This document shows, piece by piece, positions 20,526 to 32,671 of a stretch of DNA of 64,000 bases (the first letter of the stretch is position 1; the number at the start of each line of letters is the position of its first letter). Location: NCBI GenBank assembly GCA_030435675.1, contig CM059621.1:10788001-10852000 (forward strand). Reading direction: 5' to 3'. Made by a program: the position numbers and the translations under genes. Under the pieces are notes generated by a model that saw only the letters and a program-made list of their open reading frames with translations, was not told where the DNA came from and searched no databases. Source of the DNA: Steinernema hermaphroditum. Taxonomy: Eukaryota; Nematoda; Chromadorea; Rhabditida; Steinernematidae.

Positions 20526-21822
20526 TTAGATTGAGGAGGTGTTCGTATCGTTCGACGCGATTGCGATCGGACTGAAGGACTGAAGACCACCGTACGAAAG
20601 TTTACTGGTCACTCCGAGCGCGAATTCATCGGAAGACGGATTCTGTGGTTCCACAGGCTCCTGGGTTTGTAAACTCTGCTGCCATCGCTGCAGTTCCATC
20701 TGCGCTTGCAGTTGCGTCTCGGTTGCTTCCTACAGAAAGTACGAAATGTGAGCTCTTTTAATCTTAAACTCACATCGACCATTTTTTGATAATCCTGATA
20801 TGTAATCGGATTTCCCTCTAACCAGAGACCTTCTTCTTCGCATGATTTCTCATCCAAATACGAAAAAACTCGGGGCGGTTCATTCACAAAGCTTATTCGA
20901 TCCACCTGAAACTTCAATGTCACACGCCGCAAGGAGGTCACAGATCCTTACATTTCGTTGGCGTCTTCTTTCCCGGCGTTCCGAAGGAGCGTGGATAATG
21001 GAGCTGGTGGAAGCTGTGGTGCTGTCGTTATAGTCTTCGAAGCAAACGTTGCACTGAAAAGACGTCGACATTGTTGATCACGTTGAGGGCACAAGTGCTC
21101 ACGTGAAATCGTCAAACAACTTTTGAGCGCGCGCCGTTACCCGGCTAATGAGGCGTGAGGCCTACCCCTCCCTCCGTACACTACAACGTCGTGACGTAAT
21201 CACAAATATTAAATTTGGCCCCATGTTCAAAAATAGAGCCCTGACGTTGTGTGGTCGAGGGTACTACACGCAGCGAGCTGGAAGGAATTGTCAACAGAAA
21301 GGGCAGGGCAGCGAAAACAGCTTGTATTTAACGTCATTATACTAGAACCCTATAGAAGCGTGTTCAAACAGCTCACCTCCTCAGACATCGCTTCCATCAG
21401 CATTGGGAGATCTTCTTCGAGCACCAGATTCACAAGAGAGTGTCGCACAGGGTTGCCATCGCCAGCCAGCATGGACTGAAATATATAACTGTCAGCAACG
21501 GAGGAGAAACTCGAAATTATGAATTCTCATTTCCCCAGTAATTCTAGATACTAGTTGTATTTGCTCAGAAATCTATCGTACGTCAGAGACAGGTACGTAA
21601 CCTGATACTCTTGAGCGGGATATCACCACTAGGAAATCTTACAAGAAACAAAGCTGTCTTTGCACCAGCATGATGCATGATGTAGGCCTGGAGCGACTTC
21701 ATTCGTTTAGGGAGCATAAATCGGCGGAGATCTGCGCGAGGAGTTTGTAAAGGAGATGGAGGGGAAATCGGAGTTAGCTTCCGTCGAGGGCCAGAAGAAT
21801 CCCCACGAACTGAGAACACCAT
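20526..21822 (-). CDS. Hypothetical protein, 238 aa
   Basis: Function not recognised. Five exons in transcript order: 21822-21643, 21475-21377, 21053-20952, 20905-20774, 20729-20526. All junctions are phase 0, with introns of 167, 323, 46 and 44 nt and good donors (GTAAGA, GTGAGC, GTAAGG, GTGAGT). The front half is helical: MKSLQAYIMHHAGAKTALFL, then SMLAGDGNPVRHSLVNLVLE and EDLPMLMEAMSEE. A CNVCFEDYND segment has one CxxC pair but no further zinc ligands, so it is not a complete RING finger. The C-terminal third is Gln/Ser-rich, probably disordered. The consistent splice phases and a well-formed helical region support a real gene. Extra 5' exons cannot be excluded. Confidence 0.65.
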
Positions 21823-22655
21823 TCTCTAGCCTTCGATGGAACCCAACACAACGAACACACCCGAAACGCGGCGTTTATAACAAAATATGATTACATAAAG
21901 CTTTTGTGAAACGAGAGGGTGGAATGGACAGACCCAGTGATGGGTGTACTGAGTGATAAACATCATATGAAAGCACCCCCGCAATGTGCAAAGTGGCAAG
22001 GTTACTGAATATGCATGAGCGAAGTAGAGCCATGCGAAAACAGATGGCGGCGGATCGAAGGTAAGAGGGAGGAAGGGGTGGTTAATATCAGGTGTTTTCG
22101 ATGGAACGCAAAGAAACACCAGCATCTTCCACAGATTGTTGACATGTAACTGAAGATGCTTATTACCACCGTTCAGGTGTGTAACTACAGCGACTATATC
22201 CGCGATTGTTCCATCCAAAATTGATCTGATTACACTAATCAAGGAGGAGATGGGAAGAATCACTCGAGATTTAGGGGTGAACAAACCATCTGCGCGAGAA
22301 TACATAATCAATCATTTTCACCCAGGTGTAAACAACATTGAAAAGTACAAAGTACTTAACGTTTCGAAAATGCTCGTTGGCCGTTCAGTGCTTGGTTACC
22401 TCCGAAAGCGAGGCTCGAGTGGTCTGAGAAGTACATTGAAATCGCTAACGTTGACTCCTCCCTCCAATCCCGAGTCTTTTTCAGATAACATGATAAATTA
22501 AAGGACGGTAAGGGTGTAGATATGATGGAACGCGGAAACCCACTGAAAGACGTCAGCTGTGCGTCGCTCAGCCCAGGAATTCAAACAAAACACTGTTCTT
22601 CCGGCAATTTTTGCAGCCCTCATGCGCATTAGATTCCAAACAATTCGAGCTTAGC
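21823..22655. other. Spacer between two minus-strand unknown genes
   Basis: About 830 bases. A 161-codon open frame on - (22311-21826) has AT-rich codons and no recognisable protein, so I do not call it. It also holds the left copy (22415-22437) of a 23-bp duplication that contains a 3' splice site of the neighbouring gene. Confidence 0.4.
22415..22437. repeat. 23-bp direct repeat, copy 1
   Basis: Identical to 22683-22705. On - it contains TTCTCAG, a usable 3' splice site, followed by an open stretch. Confidence 0.75.
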
Positions 22656-23622
22656 TTACTGCTAAAATGAAGTAAGCTAAGGTCGAGTGGTCTGAGAAGT
22701 ACATTCTGCTTCGGCAAAATCGGTCAGCCGTTATATCAACCGCCGATCTGTCAGGAGATAAAAAGCTTACCACAGAAAGGTTTGCGGGTCGGATGATGCT
22801 CGCAATATTTCGGCGCTCCACTTCTTCATCATCTTCATCTTCCGAAGAATCTGTTATCGCATCACTGCCTGGATAGTGGGTCTTCAAAAAACTTTCTCGC
22901 AGCGCTTTCATGTCGTCAGGCTGGTCATGCTGAAGATCCTTTTTGCCCAACAAAACGACTCGGCCATCCTTTTCCTCGTCAGACTCCGTATCCGCGTGGT
23001 TCCAGGCCTGAAAGTTTTTCTCGATAGGTAAAAGTCGCACTGAGTAATCTTACATGACGCTCTTCGTCGTCAGTGCTCAACTCAACAGCATCATCCCCAT
23101 ATGGTTTTCTTGATGATTCCGACTTATGACTGGAAATGGCAGAACTGGTATGATCTAGCTGCTGCTTCGTTTCGAGGAATCGATCACTTAGACTTTTTCG
23201 AGGCGGAGAAGCACAGTCCGACGATGGCTGCTGGGAAACGGGAGCGGGACGCTTCGATGCAGAATGTGTCGAGTTCTGACAGGAGTTGGACGGTTCATCA
23301 CTATCTAAAACACCTTTGATTAATTTAGTGAAATGCTTAGAGGAGTTATTACAGATACTCTTTAGGGCGGCACTCGACCATGAGAATCGAGGCGTGTCTG
23401 ACGCTGTTGTTCGTGGAAGTGCCAAGAAAGACCGACGGTAAGCACAGAGGCTCGATGACATGCTTTAAAAACCGCTTAGCTTAGTCAAATTCTCACTACT
23501 TTCCGCGCACGCTCGAATCGCAGAAATGAAAAATTACGGTATAAAATACACTTCAGGCAGAAATACTCACAAAGCACAATGGCGCTGTCCGGGTTTTTTG
23601 GCGCATCGAAATTGTCGGTCAT
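22656..23622 (-). CDS. Hypothetical acidic, disordered protein, about 196 aa
   Basis: Function not recognised. Exons in transcript order: 23622-23571, 23403-23359, 23304-23054, 23007-22771, and a tiny terminal exon 22661-22656. The protein begins MTDNFDAPKNPDSAIVL, has a Ser/Lys/Pro-rich middle, then acidic blocks (ELSTDDEERHAWNHADTESD and TDSSEDEDDEEVERR) around a conserved-looking core LLGKKDLQHDQPDDMKALRE. This resembles a nuclear, phosphorylated regulatory protein. The first 167-nt intron uses an acceptor without a pyrimidine tract (ACAACAG), and the phases match only there. The C-terminus is uncertain: a TTCTCAG acceptor at 22694-22700 would instead end the protein in VTTRP, and a second copy of the same acceptor lies 270 bases downstream. 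Confidence 0.6.
22683..22705. repeat. 23-bp direct repeat, copy 2
   Basis: Identical to 22415-22437. It lies inside the last intron of the acidic-protein gene, shortly before the acceptor chosen in the model. Confidence 0.75.
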
Positions 23623-24441
23623 TTTATCTCCCTAGTTAAAAAGAGGGCGCGAAGGGACAGCTGTTGCGCGTACCATTCAAGCAGACCAACAGTGCGTTTG
23701 AAATCCACTCGGATTATCGACGCACTACGACCCTAACTACTGATGGCGATAGGATCAGATTCGATGATTTCGAGTGGAAACGAAGCGCCGTAGCAAGCGT
23801 GCGATGCAAAATCGGATAATGCACGAAACTGAATCGTCGGCGCCACGTCGATGACCTACCATAATTCACTCAATTCGCAAAGGAACAAAACTCTGAAGGT
23901 CACTCAACCTCTCAACGACGAGGAGATTACATTAATCGCACAAGGACATGTCGACGCAATTGTTACATCGCCCACACCTTTAGTACTCCACTTGCAGTAA
24001 TATGCACCCACGCCATCGCAGCCAAGGTAACCCGAGACGATCGATTCCAATCCCCAGTGAATGACTTCCGACTAAATATTACGATAACGCGAGCATCTCG
24101 TCAAATTCACTAGAAAAAGCAGGACAAGACCCTCAAAGTAATCTTCTTAGCACCACGAGAGGATAACGATCTTAACCCGTTGTAGATAACTTGCCGATCG
24201 TTATCGCAGCCAACGAACATTTACAATTCAGCACAGGTAAATGCTAAAGTGGGTTTTGTGCTGCCTATCGCCACTTCATAATATATTCGAGCATGAAACG
24301 CGCCTAGCAAATACAAATATTTATCTGGTGCAAGATAACGGCCACTCGATACAGTCAATAAACTAAGGGAAGAACAGAATGCGCCCGTATATTGGAAAGG
24401 TGTGATCAAAGTCGTTAAAAACAAGAAAGCAGATCGTTTGC
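23623..24441. other. Intergenic region with a stem-loop
   Basis: About 820 bases between two minus-strand genes. No supported coding region. A perfect 10-bp inverted repeat GATAACGATC / GATCGTTATC at 24162-24171 and 24196-24205 flanks a 24-nt loop. Probably the promoter of the acidic-protein gene and the 3' region of the next gene upstream. Confidence 0.4.
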
Positions 24442-26948
24442 CTATCGTTCACCTGCAATAAAGCGACCCGACGTCTGCATCCCAGACAAAGGCACATAAA
24501 ACCGAACGCACGTACCCTTCGGGTGGCGACGCAACGATCCGCTTCCGCGATCATCTGACAGATGTCACTGGAGACGGCATAATTACGGTCTGACAGAGCG
24601 ACGAAGCTTTTTCGCGCACGACGTCAACACTTCGGGGAATGGTATTCTAATCTAATGTTGTCAATGTCACTTCAAGGGCGTCGTTTTCGAACAACGAAAC
24701 CGGTTACACCATAACTCTTTCCTTGAACATTATCTTCATTGTCACATGTCCTCGTTCTTAACCCCACGACAGCGGCGGATCCGGCACGCACCGTACGCAA
24801 AAACAACAACTCACCGCGTCTGGATTCCTCGCCTCCCACAGCAATCGAAACTATGTTGCTGCTAGGAAGCTTTGTTGGTGGCGGTGGTGCTGGAGTGGTC
24901 TTTCGGAAACGGTTCAGAAGACGGTGCATCTCTCCAACACCACTATCGTCTAAACGAGACCAAACTTGAGTATTCTCCAACAGAATGAAGGGCAAACATA
25001 CCGTTGGAGAAATTAATCTTCGAAGTTACCAAATCATGCCCTTTATTTTGTGTATCTTTGACGTCCGAAGCGTCCACGTTGCCGAAGTCAGGAATTTTGA
25101 TTAACGGGGCAGGAGCAGCTGAGATATCGTACGAAGCCGTGTCGGAGTCGCTCAATAACAAGGACTCATCATCGCCCTGGAAGGATTAATTTACACTATA
25201 AGCAACAAATCCGGGAACTTGCAACATCGTGATGTTTCGGTTCCTCAGGTGGAGGACTTCTATCATTTGTTGTGAGCAACACCGGAAGATTCTGCGATTC
25301 GGCTCTGGTTGGGAGAGGGTCGGCAGGGGGTGGACTGATTTCGTAAAATTCGTTTGCTCCATATAAATCTGAAGCCATTTCACGATGTGGATGAATGAAG
25401 CGATCAAAACAGCTAACCAGAATGATCGGAAGAACTTGTTCTATCATTCTTCAATGGGCGGACAGGCGTCTTCTTCAGCTGTCGATGAACGCGAAGAAAC
25501 TCAGGCTCAAGGGGTTCGTTTTCCTTCTCATATGGAGCACTCGAAAGCGATCGGAAGGGACGAACATCAATTTTTGGATCGGTTCGTCGACTTGAATGTT
25601 CAAACTTCGCGCGCAGGAGGCTGATCGGCTCCAAGGTGTTGTCATCCACGGGTTTCTCCAGGGTTTCTTTCTGCTGTACCATCTGAACGGAAACGGGAAC
25701 CAGGCGATGGATGCGATTCGGATTGTGGATGATATAGGACGCTTGAGCTTCTGTGAAACCGTGAGGAGCGCAGCTGCTTTTCTCATTTCGGGCGACCGGA
25801 GAACTTGTAGGCGCCTGCAATGGGAGTGCTGACGATGGTTTACTGTCCAGATGATCCTGCGATTGGTGATACCCGTTGATGCGACTAAACGGAAAATGCA
25901 GTGAACGACCATGGTATAAAGAGAGTTTTGTACCTAGTTTCCAGATGGTTTCTACGCGCTTGCTCAGTGGAGATCTCGTCGGTTGACAGAATGTCGTCCA
26001 CGGAGGGATAACGTTTCCTCCTCGAGTGGGGAGAAATCTCGGCGTCTTGCGAAACAGCTCCGGATATCTTAGAAAAGCGTTCCTTCAACCTCCGGACGAT
26101 TCCAGGACCGTACTGGATGTCTAAACAGATGTCCTCTTAATGCACATTAGTAAAGACAAATGTTTTATTTAAATCTTTTAAGGAAAACGACTACAAGTGA
26201 TACACAGTTCGAATCACAGGGAAACACATTCTTACATACATCGCTGGACATTTTCGGAGGGGTTGTTGTTCTCTCTTCGCTTCAAGATTCCCTTCAGTGT
26301 CTTCGGAGTTGACTGTGCACTCTCATCATCATCGTAGTCAGCCTCTGGCTCGTAGGGAGGGGGACACACATTGTAAGGGTTGCTAGGGAAACGGTCAAAG
26401 GAATCGGACCCCCAGTCCGTGGAAGAACTGTCCACAGAGTACTTAGTATCCCGGCGATTCCAAACTGGGGTGGCATATCGCATGAGCGCTCTTCTTTCCG
26501 AAGCAGGAGACTTGACATGCGCAACATCGAAACTCCTGGACGTTACTACTGGGTACCTGCACGAGCTGTCAAAGTCACCAGAACCCCATTCGAAGGAACT
26601 GCGCGGAATCTGCCTGGGCAAGGAACGGAAAGATGCCTCTGTTGACGTTGTTGAAAAGTTCGAAGATGCAGCAGAGAAGCGGTTAACGGGTGGTTGCTTT
26701 GAACTGCGCTTTCGGTAGGGTCTCAGCAACTTCAGAAGCGCACTTTTTGCGGATGTATCCTTATCTTTCTCAGGTTTAGGCTGACGATAGACGACAGGGA
26801 TAGGTTGCACGTGAGGTGAGCCATGAGTGGAAAATGGCGAGGAAGAAACGACGGGACGGTTCGAGGAGCCAAATAACTGAAGACCCTTTCTACGTTGAGG
26901 CAGACTATAATAGGTAATATGGGCATTGTGGTGGTAGTCCGAGGGCAT
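24442..26948 (-). CDS. Large disordered protein with taperin/phostensin-like motifs, about 621 aa
   Basis: Exons in transcript order: 26948-26240, 26120-25934, 25884-25418, 25368-25226, 25176-25002, 24949-24815, then two small, doubtful ones, 24554-24516 and 24452-24442. Most of the protein is Ser/Pro/Arg-rich and looks disordered. Two short blocks stand out just after exon 1: YGPGIVRRLKERF and RRKRYPSVDDIL. They resemble, from memory, the YG..PG.V.RL.ERF and KKRYPT..EI motifs of vertebrate taperin and phostensin, which bind protein phosphatase 1 and actin. Further on are SLLRAKFE and EMHRLLNRFRKT. The assignment is tentative. The frame is also open 28 nt upstream of the ATG to a TTTTCAG. If intron 1 is not spliced, translation stops after two more codons and an AATAAA follows. 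Confidence 0.6.
26164..26169 (-). terminator. Intronic polyadenylation signal
   Basis: AATAAA on - inside intron 1 of the disordered-protein gene, about 65 nt past the in-frame stop at 26234-26232. It would terminate a short 238-residue isoform ending RCM. Confidence 0.5.
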
Positions 26949-28282
26949 ATGCACAAGAAAAGGGTATCCGCAATGACTGAAAATAACCGATTCCGCGAGG
27001 ATAGCAGATAAAGAACGGAACTCGAATGACTCTATTATCGAAAGAACGTAGAAGACTCCTCCTCATCTATACAAATACAAATTACCGCGCTGCGAATCTG
27101 GAACGGTCAGTTGGATATACGCGTAGCAATTATTACTTTAGTACTCATCATCCCAATCTGACCTTTATGCGCGCGGGTTCCGCAGGGTGAGAAAGAGAAA
27201 AGGATAAGAAGAACCTATGGAAAAGGGTGATGAACGTTCGCGCTCTTCGTTCCACTGCAAAACAAAGACAAATGAGATCGCATCCAAAAGGGATTTGTTC
27301 GATGAGAAGCAATAAAAATTATGACCGAACATGGACTCTGGGGCAATTAACATATCATTTTTACGGCTCGCAAGTCAATTCTTCAATGAATAATGCGCGA
27401 CATCGTCATGTCTCGCCCGAGGCGACAAACCAGTCGACGCTGTCCTCCCAGATCCCCAAAATTTTCCAGTAATACGAAGGTTCTCTATAGAATAAAAGAC
27501 TTCCCAGAGTCCACTTCAACGGCTTACAGTGGCCGTTCGACAACGGCCAGTTGCCGCACAGCTTCGACGCCTTCGTTAATCGGGAAAGTAAACGATAATT
27601 GGCGCACGCAACCGGATGAAAAGTGGCTTTAAGCCCTTCTTCCCTCAAGAGGTATAAGATTGACTCACAGCCTAAAGACTAACAAAGGGTCTACGGGAGG
27701 AGCTGGTGGACGGCGCAGGACTACCGACAACCGGTAGTTCGGTTCTCCGTCTCAGAAAAAAATAGGAGTGTGGCAACGGGTATTTTAGTGAATCACGCGC
27801 GGTAGCGCCTCTTAGAAGTGTATGCTATAAACGAATGACAAACTGTCTCCAAAATCTGCAGAGTCAGTTACGAAAATCGGGAAGGGGAAGTACCGACTGC
27901 ATATCGATATCACAACTTAATCATCTTGAGCGACTCTGACCCACATTGCATTGCTTTCTACGATCAGCGCAAACATCGGAAGTGGGAAAATCAACAAACT
28001 GCGGGTCACTCGGTTGACATTCATTCTCACGGAATTTTTGGGCAGAGGTTACCATCTTGAGGGAAATCAGTACCACTTTCCCAACAAAATGCAGAGCTTG
28101 ACTGATGGCGAGAGGAGGAGGAGTTGCGCAGAAGTCCAGAAACGTGAACTGAATACCTCAAGCGCTATTCTCCGCGAACGATCCAATCAGAATGTTAATT
28201 GAACGAAACGTCGTTCTACGTTCCTCGGCGGTGGACACGAACGGTGGACGCAACGCCTGCATGCGAAGAAAAAGCGCAGCGA
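26949..28282. other. Intergenic region
   Basis: About 1.3 kb, mixed base composition. Short overlapping frames on both strands give no splice-linked coding signal. The left edge probably holds the promoter of the disordered-protein gene (TTTTCAG acceptor 28 nt before its ATG). Confidence 0.4.
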
Positions 28283-28894
28283 TTAGCTATCAGATACGAT
28301 ATCCTCAAATTCTGTAATCGCCGTTCGGACATCAATTTCTTCCCCAATCTCTGAACAATTTGACCCAAAAACAAACAAAACGACGCTTTTGATTTGAATG
28401 ACTGCCTCCTTCGCAACCTGAAGGACTGTACGAGGGAAGTGACTGGAAATACAGCTTTGTTATAAGCAACCTGTTCCGGTTTTTACTAATTTGTCGAAAT
28501 TTATGTTGTAAGCTAAAAAATACCATTTTCTGCTGCTTCGTCCACATTTTTGTTGCTAGCGAGGTGTTGAAGAACGATAAGTGGGCGATCTTGATTAGGT
28601 TTGGTCACGGACTCGATATTCGTGAAACTAGCCGACTGCGACACTAAAACAAATACGGTAACAGTCAAGAACCCGTTAGGACGAATCTCACCGTTGTTAG
28701 TTTTACGACACTGCCAATTGATTCCACCTCCTGCCGAGATTCCAAGCGTCGAAGCTGAGGGAACAACTCGGCATGTCTTACGAATACCTAAGTCGTTCTG
28801 AAATAAGATATACAGATAGAAAGGTGTACTGCAATGAGATTCAACCCACTTGAATAAACGGATTGTTCCGGACAAAACCCACTTCGGAAGTCAT
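28283..28894 (-). CDS. Possible small five-exon gene, 113 aa
   Basis: Reconstructed from splice signals, since no single exon is long. Exons in transcript order: 28894-28850, 28797-28692, 28643-28546, 28442-28418, 28350-28283; phases match throughout. It begins MTSEVGFVRNNPFIQNDLGI and ends EEIDVRTAITEFEDIVSDS. Introns 1, 2 and 4 have good acceptors (TTATTTCAG, TTTGTTTTAG, TTGTTCAG). The third uses a weaker donor, GTGGAC, and is the doubtful join. Two cysteines and many Asn/Ser codons; no signal peptide or known domain. Codon use is more AT-rich than in the well-supported genes. Function unknown. Confidence 0.45.
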
Positions 28895-31800
28895 CTCTGG
28901 TTTGTTGGATAGCGAAGGATATTTTCAGATGGAATCCCAAAAGAGGCGCTCCTTCCTGCGCTTGACTCAAGTTGCACTGAAAGGAAAGACCGTCATGATT
29001 CCAATGGAATTGCATTATCTGTGCATCGCGCGTACTCGCAAAGACGCTAATTCCATTTTAACGGAGCAATTCTTCTTTGAAAAGATCGCGCGCAAAGATG
29101 AAAAAAAGTCGACTTTTGGCATGTGGCACAGAAAATGGCATCGAAAAACCATTAAAAAGACGACTGCCTCGTCAGGCGAGACGATGGCCTTTCTGGAAGT
29201 GCGGCGGGCAGAGAAAATAGAATCGATGAGCGAAGGGCGCATCCAAGGGTGTTTTTGGATAAATATGGACCTCGAAGCACTCGCGAAATTTGGCGCAAGG
29301 TGCGAACACAGGGAATTACCTGTAATTACTTACCCAAACAACTCGAAAGCAACGCGAGAAGAACGGATTAATATGTGGGAAAACGAAAGAGGCAAAGCGC
29401 CAGAAGACGAAGAGCGCCAGGTAAAGCGGGTGACGAAAAAGTGAAAGGTTGCCAATCGGATTAACCGAAAAATTTCAGATAAAAAATATTAAAATAAGCA
29501 GATCAATAAAAATCGCACAAATTTGTGAAAACAACCACAAAACAGGACGAAATATACAAACGAAAACATCGTCAAACACTTGGCTACAAAAGACATAACT
29601 TCAACGGAATAATGAGTGAGGGATATATTAAGCGCTGAAAATACATTTTCTTCGTGAATGGACAAAATGCGCTTGTTTATAGAACAATTAGGGCAGATTA
29701 CAGAACGTAAATACGAACCGCAAACACAGGATTTCTCCCCAAACAGCACGACCGAACACAGCTCTGCGTAAAATGAAAATTGCGATGGAGTTACCGTAAC
29801 CTAAGCATGGTAATCAGGGACTGTTTTAGTGGTCCTATGATGTTACGGTATTTCCGTTGCGGCGATCTCCGTCTTCTCTGGCGCAGTTCCAGAAGTTCCG
29901 GTTATACAGGTTATATACGAGGTTATACAAGAAGGACCCCACGTGGAGGACACACACCGGAGAGCCACGGAACGCCGAAGCAGGAGAAGGAGTGCACTTC
30001 AGTTCCGCCGATCAATCGACTTAATACGCACTCCGCGCGCACGTATAACGACGTACGTCGGCAATCAGCAATCACAAATTAGCATCTCGCGTGGCAGGGC
30101 CATCGGCAAGGCTAGAGACAGCCCCTGTGCACACACGTCGTGTCAACATGCTAATAATCGCGCGTCGCCGAGTACTTGTGGAGCCGTCGGTCATCGGATC
30201 GGCCTGTTTGCCCACTCATCGGGTTGCTTCTGCCTCGATGGCCTTTCCCGGAAATGGGCAATTGCCCTCCGAACTGTTGCCAGCCGTCGAAATGCGATGA
30301 GGAACGGCCGCCGAAAATGGGGATGGGTACGGTAATGTGTCTAGCGACATTCCAAATCCGAAGCGAATCGATAAAGCGCAACGCGGAAGAGATTCCAAAA
30401 ACGAAAAAAGTGATCGACGGTCCACGTGACGCGCTTCGAATGTCATAAAAAGGAAACTTCTTGGCTGCAAAACTGTGTGTGAGCCATAAAGGGACTCGGG
30501 AACCCTTATCTTCTGTTGGACGCCGCTTGCACCAATCCCTTCCCACCGGCGATTACCTCCAATTAGGCGTCGGAATTCGTTCGACGCAATCGATGAACGA
30601 TCTCCGCGCGGTGCCAAATCGAACGAGCCCCGGGGAGGGGATGGGCGAAATCGATACGTTAATCGACGCGCCGAGGCGAACAAAAGGAGGAAAGTCGGCG
30701 TGCAAAAAGGTGCGAAGGACGAGCGGAGGGCAAACAAAGAAGATCTCTAAACGGAGCGAACTTCAGCCCTTGGAGGCATTCGCGGGCAAACAGAGGGGCT
30801 CAACCGCAACTGAAGCGGATCGGCCAGCGATCATACAATAATAATCGGCGTCATCGGATTGCGCGCTGTTTACCTAAGGGAAGCCAGCCGTGGCGCCAGC
30901 TGGTCCGACGAGGAGATCCCAAAAAGGGGACGAAGTCAATTACAAAACGGTCGTTCGTGGAGGGTGATTGACGGACTCAAGGCACTTCGGACCTCTTCAT
31001 TCCCTCAACTCCGTTCTCAAACGGCGAATTAGGCCGCGTACGTTCGTAGTTCGTCGAAAACAGAAAACAAACGATGACCGATTGCGATAGGCGTTCTCGC
31101 GCGAAATTGCCCAATTATATGAAGCGGAGAAGGGCCCAGGAAGTCGAAGAAGCCGATTTGCAAGCCACTGATAAGCGAACAGCCTGTGACCGACGTTGCT
31201 TTCGAGGGGTCACGAAGCGCTTAGGGTGCACAAGATCGAAGGTCCTACCACTTTTGTACTTTTTCTGAATTCGTACAATCGAGTGAAAGGTGCAGCGCGA
31301 TGTTGCGGCCGCACGGAGATGATAAGAAAGCGCGAAAAAAGAAAAGGAATGCGAAAAGGTGTGAGTCAGACGACGGCGGCATTGCGCAGTGCGCGAAGGG
31401 AAAACATATGAGTAATCACTACAAATTTTCCGAAGAGAGCGTAATAGAGACGTGGGAACGTGAAACGAACGCCAAAACATTCCCAGAGGCAAGTGAGTCA
31501 GAAGACGGTTAAGCGCTTTGCCGGTCAGGTGATCGGTTTATGCATTAAAAAGTGTTCCTTCGCTACTAGAAAGTCTTGAAAAAGGGGCTGGTTAAGATGT
31601 CGGAACTGTGTCTTTCCTTAAAAGGGCGAAAATTTGTCTTTGACGAACGCTGGGCAAGGTAAACACAAGCCGACGGTATTCGTCAAACGACGAAGGATTA
31701 GCTTCTGTTATCATAGGCTCCGGCGTCGAGAGCCAAGGCGCCAAACGCTTTATATGGCGTCCCAAATCGTCTGGAGGCCAAAGTGCTTAAGAATTGCTCC

Positions 31801-32671
31801 CGAGTGGGTGTCTCTCGAGCTGCAAGCGCGAGAAAAGGCGGTGGGGGTGGCTGGCCGGCGCGGGCGAAAGTGTTTTTCGAGAGGATCATTCGTCAAGTGT
31901 CATCGATAGCCTGCGAAGAAGCACTCCGGAGGCCCTCGGGACAGAGTTACCCCTGACCTGCCCTCGGGCATTCTCTGCACAAACGAAGCGCAGATTTCGG
32001 TTGCTAAATACTACTCCATTCATTTTTGAGGGGACGCTCATGCATAGGGAATGCAGCGGAGGGTCCTTCAGCTCTACTTACCTTGCGCGAGTAGGGCGCG
32101 GAGTAATAAACGGCCTCGAGGAACGTTTGAATAATAGGCGATAAAACGACGAAATCGGCTGTCGCCGCTCGGAGGCGCCGCCGACTGTCAACGGGAGGGC
32201 CGCGCGGAGATGAGATGTGACAGATCGGGAGAACTGAGTCGGATCAGATGATATCTTCATTGCGCAACGCGGCCGAAGCGATCAAAACAAAGAAGCGAAC
32301 CGAAGAGGCAAAGCACAAGTCACGGTTTTGGACCAGACGAAGGCAAGGAGCGAAGAGAGGGAGCGATACGACCGGATTTCGCCACAAATTAGACTCTTTT
32401 CTGAGATTCGAATTCGAGTGTTTATTTGGTTAGCGACTTGAAGATACAAATAATTTGCGGTTCTCGTCAAACGGATAAACCACCGTATACCCACGGAATG
32501 TTTCGTCTCTTTCAGAAGACATATTTCTTTCCGGGAAGGGATTGGAGACCTGTCTCACATCCGTTGTGGCTCATTTCAAGCTGCAGTAGTCGGGCAAGCG
32601 GTCGCTCCGAATCGAAGCAGCTTCCAATCGCCTCCACGGGTCCCTTCTCAACTCGCTCTTCTCAGTGATTC
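28895..32671. other. Intergenic region, about 3.8 kb
   Basis: No supported gene. A 193-codon frame on + (28863-29444) encodes a lysine/arginine-rich sequence without family resemblance and is treated as chance. From about 29900 to 32300 the DNA is richer in G+C, with scattered TACNGTA heptamers. The right end, with the CTTCTCAG acceptor at 32664, should hold the promoter of the next gene. Confidence 0.4.

Noticed and set aside
21826..22311. 161-codon frame on - between two unknown genes
   Set aside because: Codon use unlike nearby genes and no family resemblance; might hide a terminal exon of the gene upstream but cannot be supported.
28863..29444. 193-codon frame on +, Lys/Arg/Glu-rich
   Set aside because: AT-rich codons, no recognisable fold or family, and its start overlaps the spliced minus-strand gene candidate; more likely chance.
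30216..30737. 173-codon frame on -
   Set aside because: Arg/Ser/Pro-rich translation in GC-rich spacer with competing frames on +; no supporting splice sites.
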